Part shown: positions 33,359 through 40,922 of the stretch, one piece after another
Position numbering within the stretch: the first letter of the stretch is position 1
How the letters are laid out: every line of letters starts with the position of its first letter
Source of the DNA: Pseudonocardia oroxyli
Lineage (GTDB): Bacteria > Actinomycetota > Actinomycetes > Mycobacteriales > Pseudonocardiaceae
Assembly: GCF_900102195.1 (NCBI RefSeq)
Contig: NZ_FNBE01000016.1
Span: forward strand, 107,450-171,449
DNA: 64,000 bases
Direction of reading: 5' to 3'
Translations under genes and position numbers: made by a program
Notes under the pieces: model-generated
What the model was told of the DNA's origin: nothing
Seen by the model: only the letters and a program-made list of their open reading frames with translations
The model's database searches: none

Positions 33359-33430
33359 TCAGTGGTCGGCGAAGGCGTGCCGCAGGGCCGCCTCCTGGGT
33401 GTCGTCGAGCCGGTGGACGAACAGCTCGCG
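33359..33430 (-). pseudogene. Unidentified C-terminal remnant
   Basis: Directly upstream of the truncated monooxygenase, the minus strand encodes a short peptide (RELFVHRLDDTQEAALRHAFADH) ending in TGA at 33359, 16 bases before the next ATG. The spacing looks like an operon junction, so the peptide is probably the tail of a lost regulator or enzyme. It meets the nirB remnant of the opposite strand near 33430-33440. Confidence 0.25.
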
Positions 33431-33439
33431 GGCAGCAAG

Positions 33440-33997
33440 ATGGCCCTGACCTCGTTGCTGCGCACGGTCTGGCCCGGGGAGTTCGTCGACGAGCGGGACG
33501 CCCGCTTCATCAACGACCGGGTCCACGCCAACATCCAGCGGGACGGCACCTTCTCGGTGGTGCCGCAGATCAAGGGCGGGGTGACCACGCCGGATCAGCT
33601 GCGCCGGCTCGCGGACGTCGCCGACAAGTACCGGGTGCCGATGGTCAAGATCACCGGCGGGCAGCGGATCGACCTGCTCGGCGTGCGCAAGCAGGACCTC
33701 CCCGCCGTCTGGGCGGACCTGGACATGCCCTCGGGCTACGCCTACGTCAAGTCCTTCCGTACGGTGAAGACCTGCGTCGGCACCGACTACTGCCGCTTCG
33801 GCCTCGGCGACTCGACGGGCCTCGGCGTCGCGATCGAGCAGCGCTACCAGGGACTGGAGAGCCCGGCGAAGCTCGATCTCGCCGTCGCCGGGTGTCCGCG
33901 GAACTGCTCGGAGGCGCTGGTCAAGGACGTCGGGCTGGTCGGCGTGACGGTCTTCGCCGTGTCCGAGGAGGACGGCGACGTGGTCGTCGAGCTCTGA
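33440..33997 (+). pseudogene. Assimilatory nitrite reductase fragment (nirB joined to nirD end)
   Basis: About 186 codons match the sulfite/nitrite reductase half of NirB: VDERDARFINDRVHANIQRDG, KITGGQRIDLLG, and the siroheme/4Fe-4S Cys in TCVGTDYCRFGLGDS and GCPRNCSEA. After KDVGLVGV the sequence switches to a VSEEDGDVVVEL ending, which resembles the C-terminus of the small subunit NirD. The FAD/NAD domains of NirB (over 500 residues), its C-terminus and most of NirD are missing. Two deletions must have produced this piece. It cannot be a working reductase. Confidence 0.75.
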
Positions 33998-34157
33998 CGG
34001 AGGAGACCGGCAGGTCCGGTCCGCCCCTCGGACGACGAGCCTGGTCCCCGACCCGGGGCCCGCGGGTGTTCCACTCGCCCACCCGGACGTGGCGGATGGT
34101 CAGGTCCTGGCCCAGCAGAGCGGTCCAGATGCTCGGCTCGTCGGTGACGGGCTGGCC

Positions 34158-34735
34158 GTCCCCGCGGGGTTCGCGGCGCTGCTCCCCGCGTTGGAGTCCG
34201 ATCCCGACCTGCGCGCCGCGTTTTTCGAGCGGCTCGACGTCCTGTTCAGCGCGGGTGCGGCCATGCACCCCACCGTGTTCCGCAGGCTCACGGAGCTCTC
34301 GGCGAGCGTGCGGGGGAGCGCGGTCCCGATCGTCACCGGGTGGGGATCGACGGAGGCGACGCCGGCGAGCTGGTCGACCCGGCGGACCAGGCCCGTGGTC
34401 TGCGTTTCGCGGGCCGGATCGCCGAGGACTTCAAGCTGGCCAACGGTACCTGGGTCGACTGCGCCGGGATCCGTTCGGCGCTGCTGTCGCGCAGCGGCGG
34501 CAGGCTGTGCGATCTCGTCGTGGCGGGTGCCGACCGCCCCGCGCTGTGTGTGCTGGCCTGGCCGGACACCCGAACCCCCGACCCGTTCGACGAGGAGGAC
34601 CTCCGCGTGCTGATCGACGCCCACAACCGCGACCAGACCCGGCCGAGCACGCGGGTGCTCGACGGTGCGCTGCTCGATCCCGAACCCGACGGCGACGAGC
34701 TGAGCAGAGACCTGGATCGTCCTCGTGGAGGACTC
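34158..34735 (+). pseudogene. Feruloyl-CoA synthetase-like gene, deleted and frameshifted
   Basis: Two blocks of an AMP-forming synthetase lie in different frames. The first (VPAGFAALLPALESDPDLRA, FSAGAAMHPTVF, TGWGSTEATP) covers the middle of the protein. After a shift near 34345, the second (DQARGLRFAGRIAEDFKLANGTWV, then DLVVAGADRPALCVLAWP) matches the region following the A7/A8 motifs of feruloyl-CoA synthetases. The whole N-terminal half and the segment between the blocks are missing. The second block stays open without stop into the following thioesterase gene. The 160 bases before it (33998-34157) show no recognisable coding sequence. Confidence 0.7.
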
Positions 34736-35164
34736 GTGACCACGATCCCGGAGGGCTTCGTCCCCCTCGGCCAGGAGGGCAGCTTCCTGGGGCACGTCGG
34801 CGGGCTGACCTGGCGTCGCGGGGCGGACCGCACCGACCTGTGCGTGCTCCTCGAACCGCACCATCTCAACCCCAACGGGACCGCGCACGGCGGGTTCCTG
34901 CTCACCGTCCTCGACATCACCCTCGGCGCGACGGTCGAGTCGTACCTGGGGGCCGCGGCCGACAGACACCCGGTGACCCTGCAGTTGTCGGCCTCGATGC
35001 CGGCGGCGGCGAAGGGTGGCGAGCTGCCCTTCGGCGAGGCGACGGTCGACCGCGCCACCCGGACGGTGACCTTCGTGTCCGCGCGGCTGCACAGCGCGGG
35101 CGACACCGTGCTCACCGCCTCGGCGGTCTTCCGGAACCCCCCGCCCCCGGCGAGTGGCCGATGA
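34736..35164 (+). CDS. PaaI-family hotdog thioesterase
   Basis: A 142-residue hotdog protein with the PaaI-type helix: LNPNGTAHGGFLLTVLDITLG, where Asn/His/Gly and the later Asp are the active-site residues, followed by strands ending in TASAVFRN. It hydrolyses aromatic or short acyl-CoA esters, rescuing CoA from dead-end intermediates. GTG 34736 follows GTGGAGGA. It seems intact although it sits at the end of a decayed stretch and may originally have been co-transcribed with the feruloyl-CoA synthetase gene. Confidence 0.85.
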   Translation: MTTIPEGFVPLGQEGSFLGHVGGLTWRRGADRTDLCVLLEPHHLNPNGTAHGGFLLTVLDITLGATVESYLGAAADRHPVTLQLSASMPAAAKGGELPFGEATVDRATRTVTFVSARLHSAGDTVLTASAVFRNPPPPASGR

Positions 35165-35205
35165 GGCGAGGCGAGCGCACGATCCTGCGCCGCCCGTCAC
35201 CGAGT

Positions 35206-35235
35206 GGGGTGGACCGGGCCCGCCCGGTCCACCCC
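35206..35235. terminator. Strong bidirectional hairpin between convergent genes
   Basis: GGGGTGGACCGGG and its perfect 13-base complement enclose a CCCG loop. It lies in the 82-base gap between the convergent thioesterase and FMN-monooxygenase genes. No T-run, as is common for actinobacterial terminators. Confidence 0.75.
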
Positions 35236-35246
35236 TCGACATCACC

Positions 35247-36569
35247 TCACCTCTGCACCTCAGGCCGATCGAGGCCGAGGTGGTCTCGGAACGTCGTCCC
35301 CGTGTACTCCGCGCGGAACAGCCCCCGGTCGACGAGCTCGGGGACCAGTTGCTCACAGAGTGCGGCCGCCCCGCCGGGTGCATAGGCCATCTGCAGGTTG
35401 AAGCCGTCGCACCCCCCGGTCGTGAACCAGGCCTCCATCTCGTCCGCGACCTGCTCCGGAGTACCGACGACGACGCTGTGTCCCATGGAACGCCCCGCCA
35501 CCCGCACGAGGCTGCGCAGGGTGTATCGCTTCTCGACGGCGAGCTCGCGATAGAGCTCGAAGCGGCTCTGGTTGCCGCTGATCGCGCGCACCGCCGGAAT
35601 CCGCTCGACGGGCACCGGCTCGTCCAGGTCCAGCCCGGTCAGGTCGGTCCCGCCGAAGTCCGTCGCCAGGGCGCGCATGCCGACGTCGATGGTGATCAGC
35701 TCGGCGAGCTCGTCGGCGAGGGACCGGGCCGCGGTCTCGGTGTCGCCGATGATCGGCATGAAGCCGGGGAGGACCTTGACCTTGGCCGCATCCCGCCCGG
35801 TGGCCGCCACCTCGTCCTTCAGCCGTGCATAGAAGGATCGGGCGTGCTCGAGGTCCGGCTGCGCCGTGAAGACGACCTCGGCCCGCTGAGCGGCGAAAGC
35901 GATGCCGGTGGGAGACGAGCCCGCCTGCACGAGCACCGGCCAGCCCTGGGGGCTGCGCGGGATGAACGCCGGCCCCGCGACGTCGTAGTACTTGCCGTGG
36001 TGATGAATCGGGTGGATGCGGTCGGTCCTCGCCCAGACGCCTTCCGTCCTCGAGTTCACCACGGCGTCGTCGTCCCAGCTGTCCCACAGGGCGGTCACCA
36101 CGTCGAGGTACTCCTCGGCGACCAGGTACCGGTCGTCGTGGGAGGGAAGCCTCCCGCCGAAGTTCTGCTCCCCGCCCGCCGAGGTCACGATGTTCCAGCC
36201 CGCGCGCCCGTTGCTCAGGTGATCCAGCGACATCAGGTAGCGGGACAGGTTGAAGGGCTCGGTGAACGTGGTGGAGAAGGTCCCGATCAGACCGATCCGG
36301 CTGGTCACGGCGGCGATCGCCGCCAGCGCCGTGAGTGGTTCGAGCTGGACCAGCCGGGGCGCGGAGTTCACCGTCGACGCGTGCGCCATCGAGTCGGCGA
36401 TGAAGACCCCGTCCATCTTCGCCCGCTCGGCCGCCTGGGCCAGGTCGGCGAGATAGGTCAGGGAGAGGAGCTCGTCGGACCGGGAACCGTCTCGGCGCCA
36501 CGCGCCCGCCTGGTAACCGGCCGTGGCGAGGAACATGTTCAGGTTCATCTGCCGCGGTGTGCGGGTCAT
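35247..36569 (-). CDS. FMN-dependent monooxygenase, NtaA/SnaA/DszA type
   Basis: A 440-residue bacterial-luciferase-like flavoprotein: LNMFLATAGYQAGAWRR at the start, VFIADSMA, GWNIVTSAG, DRYLVAEEYLDVVTALWDSW, and GWPVLVQAGSSPTG near the middle, all typical of the NtaA/SnaA/DszA (nitrilotriacetate, pristinamycin, dibenzothiophene sulfone) family. It uses FMNH2 from a separate reductase, not encoded nearby. It is the last gene of a four-gene operon with a polar-amino-acid-type ABC importer, so the imported solute is likely its substrate: an aminopolycarboxylate, sulfonate or S-containing amino acid. The ATG at 36569 is chosen by homology. Confidence 0.88.
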   Translation of the reverse strand: MTRTPRQMNLNMFLATAGYQAGAWRRDGSRSDELLSLTYLADLAQAAERAKMDGVFIADSMAHASTVNSAPRLVQLEPLTALAAIAAVTSRIGLIGTFSTTFTEPFNLSRYLMSLDHLSNGRAGWNIVTSAGGEQNFGGRLPSHDDRYLVAEEYLDVVTALWDSWDDDAVVNSRTEGVWARTDRIHPIHHHGKYYDVAGPAFIPRSPQGWPVLVQAGSSPTGIAFAAQRAEVVFTAQPDLEHARSFYARLKDEVAATGRDAAKVKVLPGFMPIIGDTETAARSLADELAELITIDVGMRALATDFGGTDLTGLDLDEPVPVERIPAVRAISGNQSRFELYRELAVEKRYTLRSLVRVAGRSMGHSVVVGTPEQVADEMEAWFTTGGCDGFNLQMAYAPGGAAALCEQLVPELVDRGLFRAEYTGTTFRDHLGLDRPEVQR

Positions 36570-36612
36570 CGATCGCCCTTCTGTCGTGAGTTCGTGCGAG
36601 GACGCTCGCGCG

Positions 36613-37452
36613 TCATGAGGAGGAGGGCGCCGGATCGACACCGCCGACCGCGGCGTGCCGGAGGACCCTGTCGAGGAACTGCCTCGTCCGGGCGTGCTGC
36701 GGCTGCTCCAGCACCTGGCGTGCCGGGCCCGTCTCGACCACCTGCCCGTCTGCCATGAAGACCACCTGGTGGGCGACCTCCCGGGCGAAGTCCATCTCGT
36801 GTGTCGCCGCGATCATCGTCATTCCCTCGTCCGCGAGCTGCCTCATGATGTCCACGACCTCGCCGACCATCTCGGGGTCCAGCGCCGAGGTGGCCTCGTC
36901 GAACAGCATCACCTGCGGACGCATCGCCAGGGCCCGGGCGATCGCCACCCGTTGCTTCTGCCCCCCGGACAGCTCGCGGGGCATCGCGTCTGCCTTGTGC
37001 GCCAGGCCGACGCGCGAGAGCTGCAGCCGCGCCTCGTCCTGGGCATCCTCGCGTGAATGCCCGAGCACCACCGCCGGGCCGAGTGCGACATTCCGCAGAA
37101 CCGACAAGTGCGGGTAGAGGTTGAAGTGCTGGAACACCATCCCGAGGTGTGTCCGCAGCTGGTTGCGCTCCGGCTCGCCGAGGAGGAACTCGTGCTTCCC
37201 GTCGACGGCGCGAACGGTCTCCCGGCCTCCGACCCGGACGCTGCCCGCGGCCGGGAACGCCATCAGGTTGATGCAGCGCAGCAACGAGGACTTTCCCGAC
37301 CCGCTCGGTCCGATCAGCGCCGTCACCTCGTGCGGACGCACTGCGAGATCGACGTCTCGCAACGCCTGCACCGAGCCGAAGGACAGCTGCACCCCCTGCA
37401 TCTCGATGAGCGGTTGGGCGGACCAGTTCGCATCGAACCCGCGTTCAGACAT
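36613..37452 (-). CDS. Polar-amino-acid-type ABC transporter ATPase
   Basis: A 279-residue ATP-binding subunit of the HisP/GlnQ family: Walker A GPSGSGKSS, FQHFNLYPHLSVLRNV Q-loop, LSGGQKQRVAIARAL signature, VMLFDEATSALDPE Walker B and the switch His in AATHEMDFA. It energises the importer formed with the permease and lipoprotein encoded upstream. The 40-base gap to the permease gene contains three CCAGGGG repeats. The order binding protein, permease, ATPase, monooxygenase suggests uptake and immediate oxidation of one compound. Confidence 0.93.
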   Translation of the reverse strand: MSERGFDANWSAQPLIEMQGVQLSFGSVQALRDVDLAVRPHEVTALIGPSGSGKSSLLRCINLMAFPAAGSVRVGGRETVRAVDGKHEFLLGEPERNQLRTHLGMVFQHFNLYPHLSVLRNVALGPAVVLGHSREDAQDEARLQLSRVGLAHKADAMPRELSGGQKQRVAIARALAMRPQVMLFDEATSALDPEMVGEVVDIMRQLADEGMTMIAATHEMDFAREVAHQVVFMADGQVVETGPARQVLEQPQHARTRQFLDRVLRHAAVGGVDPAPSSS

Positions 37453-37463
37453 GAGATCTCCAT

Positions 37464-37484
37464 CCAGGGGCCAGGGGCCAGGGG
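37464..37484 (+). repeat. Three CCAGGGG tandem repeats
   Basis: Three adjacent 7-base units lie in the short gap between the permease stop and the ATPase start on the minus strand. On the mRNA they read as CCCCTGG; they could arise by slippage and alter spacing between the genes. Confidence 0.6.
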
Positions 37485-37492
37485 CGGACCCG

Positions 37493-38158
37493 TCAGTCGA
37501 CGGCCGGGGACCATCGCTTCTCCATGAATCGCATCAGCTGGGTCACCGCGGTGATGACGATGAGGAAGAACACCGCGACGAGGGTGTACGCCTCGAGGGG
37601 CTTGAACGTCGACACCTGGACGACGTCGCCCCGGTGCAGGATGTCCAGCACGCCGATGTACGAGACCAGTGCCGATTCCTTGATCACGACCACGAAGGTG
37701 TTGGCGAAGGGCACGAGCATCCGCCGGGATGTCTGCGGCAGGATGATCCAGCGCATCGACTGCCAGTAGGACATCCCGATGCACCGCGCCGCCTCCCCCT
37801 GGCCGGACGCGATCCCGACGATCCCGCCGCGCACCGCCTCCGCGATGTAGGCGCTGGTGTTCAGGCCGATGGCCAGCGTGCCGGCCCACACCGGCGGCAG
37901 GTTCCCGCCGGTCAGCACGGGTAGCACGTAGTAGAACCACACGACCTGCACCAGGACCGGGGTGTTGCGGAACAGCTCGACGTACCCGAGGAGCAGCCAC
38001 CGGACCGGCGCCCACGCGCGCAGGCGCAGGATCGCGATGGGCACCCCCAGCACGATCCCGATGACCACGGCCCCCGCCGAGACGAGGAGGGTGATCGGAA
38101 TCCCCGCGGCGACGTATCCGGCGTACTGACCGATCACGGACCAGTCGAAGGCGTTCAT
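37493..38158 (-). CDS. Polar-amino-acid-type ABC permease
   Basis: A 221-residue integral membrane protein of the HisM/GlnP family with about five segments. It has the YVELFRNTPVLVQVVWFYY signature and the EAA loop AARCIGMSYWQSMRWIILPQ that contacts the ATPase. A single permease gene means it works as a homodimer. It begins at ATG 38158, five bases after the stop of the binding-protein gene. Confidence 0.92.
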   Translation of the reverse strand: MNAFDWSVIGQYAGYVAAGIPITLLVSAGAVVIGIVLGVPIAILRLRAWAPVRWLLLGYVELFRNTPVLVQVVWFYYVLPVLTGGNLPPVWAGTLAIGLNTSAYIAEAVRGGIVGIASGQGEAARCIGMSYWQSMRWIILPQTSRRMLVPFANTFVVVIKESALVSYIGVLDILHRGDVVQVSTFKPLEAYTLVAVFFLIVITAVTQLMRFMEKRWSPAVD

Positions 38159-38163
38159 CGGCG

Positions 38164-38964
38164 CTATCCGTTGACGGGCTTGCCGGCCTCGACGCCGACC
38201 AGGCCCCGTGCGGCCAGCTTGTCCGCCACGACGCCGTCGGACAGGAGTCGCCGGGCCTCCGCCTCCATCGTCGACCTCAGCAGGGAGTCGTCCTTACGGA
38301 CGAAGATCGCTTGGGTCGAGACGTCGAACCTGCTGGGCAGGACGGTGAGATCGGGGTTGTTGACGATGGACTTGCCGAGATAGTCGCGGACCCCCGCCAT
38401 CGCGTCCACGGATCCGGACGACAACGACAGCAGTGCGCCTCCGACGTCCCGCAGCCGCACGATCTCGGCGTTCTCGACGATCTTGGTGAGTGCCTCGTCG
38501 GTGTTGGATCCCGATGTGACGGCGATCTTGACCCCCGGCCGGTCCAGGTTCTCGATCCCCTGCCAGACGGTGCCGCCCTTGACGGCGAAGGTGAAGTCGG
38601 ACTGCATGATCGGCGAGGTGAAGTCGACCTGCTGGGAGCGTTCGTTCGTGACTCCCGCGATGCTCGCGTCGTACTTCCCGGCGTTCACTCCCAGGACGAG
38701 CGTCGGCCAGGTGTCCTCGACCAGCTCGAGCTGCCTCCCCGTGTGCGTGGCGATGTCCTGCCACAGATCGATGTACAGGCCCTCGACCTGGTTGGTCGCA
38801 GGATCGCGATGCGCGTAGCCCGCCAGCTCCGCCCAGCCCACGCGCAGCGTGTCGGCGGGCGGCGCCGCGGTGTCCTGGTCGGTACTCCCTCCCCCGCAGG
38901 CGGCGACGACCAGCGCGGCGACCGCGGCCAGGGTGCCTCCGAGTAGCTTCCGGCGTGTTGACAT
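38164..38964 (-). CDS. Extracellular solute-binding lipoprotein (family 3 type)
   Basis: A 266-residue exported lipoprotein: MSTRRKLLGG start, hydrophobic core and lipobox VVAAC at about Cys23. The mature part is a type-3 binding protein (LRVGWAEL, EGLYIDLWQDIA, KYDASIAGVTNERSQQVDFTSP). ATG 38964 is used; an in-frame GTG at 38985 would put seven polar residues before the signal peptide. First gene of the importer-monooxygenase operon. A GntR-like palindrome lies 130 bases upstream. Type-3 proteins take amino acids, opines or related zwitterions. Confidence 0.9.
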   Translation of the reverse strand: MSTRRKLLGGTLAAVAALVVAACGGGSTDQDTAAPPADTLRVGWAELAGYAHRDPATNQVEGLYIDLWQDIATHTGRQLELVEDTWPTLVLGVNAGKYDASIAGVTNERSQQVDFTSPIMQSDFTFAVKGGTVWQGIENLDRPGVKIAVTSGSNTDEALTKIVENAEIVRLRDVGGALLSLSSGSVDAMAGVRDYLGKSIVNNPDLTVLPSRFDVSTQAIFVRKDDSLLRSTMEAEARRLLSDGVVADKLAARGLVGVEAGKPVNG

Positions 38965-39096
38965 TCGTAGCCTCACGTTCGTCACGAGGTGCGCAGTGCA
39001 CTGGGTGGTTGCGGGAGAGAGCGGCTCCGTCGAAACGGCCCGGGTAGGCCGGTCCGCCGACGACGCGAGAGGCGCGGGACCAGAGCGTTCCTACTC

Positions 39097-39112
39097 TGCA
39101 TACGTGTATACA
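39097..39112. promoter_or_regulatory. GntR-like operator TGCATACG/TGTATACA
   Basis: A near-perfect palindrome (six of eight arm positions paired) with the core GTATAC/GTATGC pattern seen for FadR-subfamily GntR proteins. It is in an A+T-rich patch upstream of the importer operon start. No GntR gene is in the window, so the regulator would be encoded elsewhere. Confidence 0.4.
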
Positions 39113-39482
39113 ACCTGATCCTGGTGTCCGCCTCGCCCGCGGTGTTCGTGCCGAACCCTGCCCCACCGATCGCGGGGGCGGAAGTGGCGGACGCGACTGG
39201 AAACGTGGTCGCTACGGCAGGAAACCTGCAGGACATCTTCGGTTCCGAAGATCACCCGGGACGGCTGTCCTCGCAGCTCAAGGGTATTCTCTGCTCCGCG
39301 CGCCGCTGTGCAGGCCGTCGCGGCACGTCACCGCAGATGCCACCGACCGAGGTTCGCGAAGGACGGAGACCGTGGACGTGCCGCTCGGGCGGAGGCATGC
39401 AGTCCCCCTGTCGCAACGCACGAGCGAGGGGGTGGCGGCCGCATCGCTCCAGGACAGGACCGGTGGGATTCGCGGATCCCCA
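39113..39482. other. Gene-free stretch with an 18-base palindrome
   Basis: Between the importer operon and the sortase gene no convincing ORF is seen on either strand. The one clear structure is ATCTTCGG-TT-CCGAAGAT at 39235-39252, a perfect 8-base inverted repeat of unknown role. A few open frames here lack ribosome binding sites and family similarity. The rest of the stretch holds nothing recognisable. Confidence 0.5.
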
Positions 39483-40085
39483 CTACGGGATCGTCCAGCC
39501 GCCCCGGGCGGCGACCGCCTCGACGACGAGGTTGTCCCGGTAGTGTCCGATCGCCCGGTCGAAGGTGCCGCCGCAGGTGACCAGGCGCAGCTCGGGAGCG
39601 GGGGTCGGGGCGTAGACGGCGTCGCGGGGAAAGGCGGCCTTGGCGGTCTGGAAGGTCCGTCGGGTGTGGAACTCCACGGTGCTCCCGTCGGCCCGGTCGA
39701 CGAGGACCGGGGAGCCGTCGGGCAGGTCGCGGAGCCGGTAGAACACGGCGGGTCCGGTGCGGGAGTCGACGTGTCCGGCGAGCAGGGCCGGTCCGGTGGC
39801 GCCCGGCGCGGGGCCGTCGGCGAACCAGCCCGTCGTGTCGGCGTCGCCCGGCGGTTGGAGGGCGCCCGAGGCGTCCGCGCCGATCCCGACGACGGGGCTG
39901 TCGACCCCGATCGCCGGGATGCGGACGCGAACCGGGGCGGCGACGGCGGCCTGCTCGGCGGAGGGAAGGGCGCCTGCGGGCGGTCGAGCCGGGCCCGGCA
40001 CGGGAGTCGACGCGCACCCCACGAGCACCGCCGCGCACAGCAACGCCAGCGCCGCCCTCAGGGTGTGGACGAGAAGCTGGCTCAC
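39483..40085 (-). CDS. Class F sortase
   Basis: A 200-residue exported transpeptidase. It has an N-terminal hydrophobic segment ending in VLVGCAS, which also fits a lipobox, then a Pro/Ala linker and the sortase barrel: RVRIPAIGVDSPVVGIG, catalytic His in LLAGHVDS, catalytic Cys in RLVTCGGTFD and the Arg in HYRDNLVVEA. GTG 40085 overlaps the stop of the DUF4397 gene (GTGA). Sortases attach or assemble surface proteins at a sorting signal. The coupled DUF4397 protein has a C-terminal hydrophobic segment and basic tail and is the likely partner or substrate. Confidence 0.9.
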   Translation of the reverse strand: MSQLLVHTLRAALALLCAAVLVGCASTPVPGPARPPAGALPSAEQAAVAAPVRVRIPAIGVDSPVVGIGADASGALQPPGDADTTGWFADGPAPGATGPALLAGHVDSRTGPAVFYRLRDLPDGSPVLVDRADGSTVEFHTRRTFQTAKAAFPRDAVYAPTPAPELRLVTCGGTFDRAIGHYRDNLVVEAVAARGGWTIP

Positions 40086-40906
40086 CGGTGCTGGTGGGCG
40101 AACCGCCTGTGTGCGGCGAGGCCCAGCGCGCCCACCACGAGCAGCGCGAGCGCGCCGCCGACCCTCGGGCGGTTCGGGTGCTCCGCGGTGCCGCCCATTC
40201 CGGTGTCGATCCCGCCCGTCGGAGCGGCGGCCGCGCCGTCGGCGTCGGTGGCCAGCTGCAGGTCGAGTCTGCCGTCGCGTTGGACGACGACGGCGCTGTA
40301 GATCGCGCCCTCGTCGAGCCGGACCGGGACGGTGGTGGCGGGTCCGGTGGCCGGGGTGATCTCGAAGGAGCCCTGCCCGGCGGGCACGGTGGCGTAGTCG
40401 CTGGCCGTGCCGAAGGCCACGCCGTCGAACGCGGGTGCGCCCGCCCACCGCACCCCGACCGCACCCGCCTGCTCGGCGCCCTGGACCACGCGCACGCGGG
40501 CCTGGCCCGCACCCGGCGTGGTCAGGTCGTCGTCGAGGACGGTGACGGCGAGGCCGTCACGGGGGCCGAGACCGGCGGCGGTGTACGCGCTGCCCTCCGC
40601 GGCGTCGAGGGTGCCTGTCACGATCGGGGCGGCCGACTCGGGCGCCCCCGCGGGCCGCATCTCGAGGGTGTACCGGCCGGGTTCGATCTCGGTGTAGGTG
40701 GAGACGTCTCCGTAGTCGACCCCCGGCAGTCGAAGGCTCGTCCCGGCGAACGAGGTGACCAGCACGTCGACGGTGGGGGTGTCGGGGGAGAGGTGGGCCA
40801 GGCGCAGGTAGGTGCCCGTGGCCGCGGCGGCGGGCACGGCACTCAGCGCGGCGAGCGCGGCCACGAGCAGCGCGACCACCCCGCCTGCCAGGAGTCGGCG
40901 TGTCAT
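40082..40906 (-). CDS. DUF4397 surface protein with C-terminal membrane anchor
   Basis: A 274-residue exported protein: signal peptide of about 29 residues (ending VPAAAA), two DUF4397 beta-sandwich repeats (YLRLAHLSPDTPTVDVLV, and later RVRVVQGAEQAGAVGVRW), then a Gly/Thr-rich linker, one hydrophobic segment (ALALLVVGALGLAA) and a basic tail. The tail has the shape of a sortase sorting signal, though no clear LPxTG is present. It lies 16 bases after the NRPS gene and overlaps the sortase gene, implying a shared role at the cell surface. The molecular function of DUF4397 is not established. Confidence 0.85.
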   Translation of the reverse strand: MTRRLLAGGVVALLVAALAALSAVPAAAATGTYLRLAHLSPDTPTVDVLVTSFAGTSLRLPGVDYGDVSTYTEIEPGRYTLEMRPAGAPESAAPIVTGTLDAAEGSAYTAAGLGPRDGLAVTVLDDDLTTPGAGQARVRVVQGAEQAGAVGVRWAGAPAFDGVAFGTASDYATVPAGQGSFEITPATGPATTVPVRLDEGAIYSAVVVQRDGRLDLQLATDADGAAAAPTGGIDTGMGGTAEHPNRPRVGGALALLVVGALGLAAHRRFAHQHR

Positions 40907-40922
40907 GAGAGTCCCTTTCCGG

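Noticed and set aside
34000..34157. Possible coding sequence between the nirB and synthetase remnants
   Set aside because: Open frames exist on both strands, but none continues into a recognisable domain.
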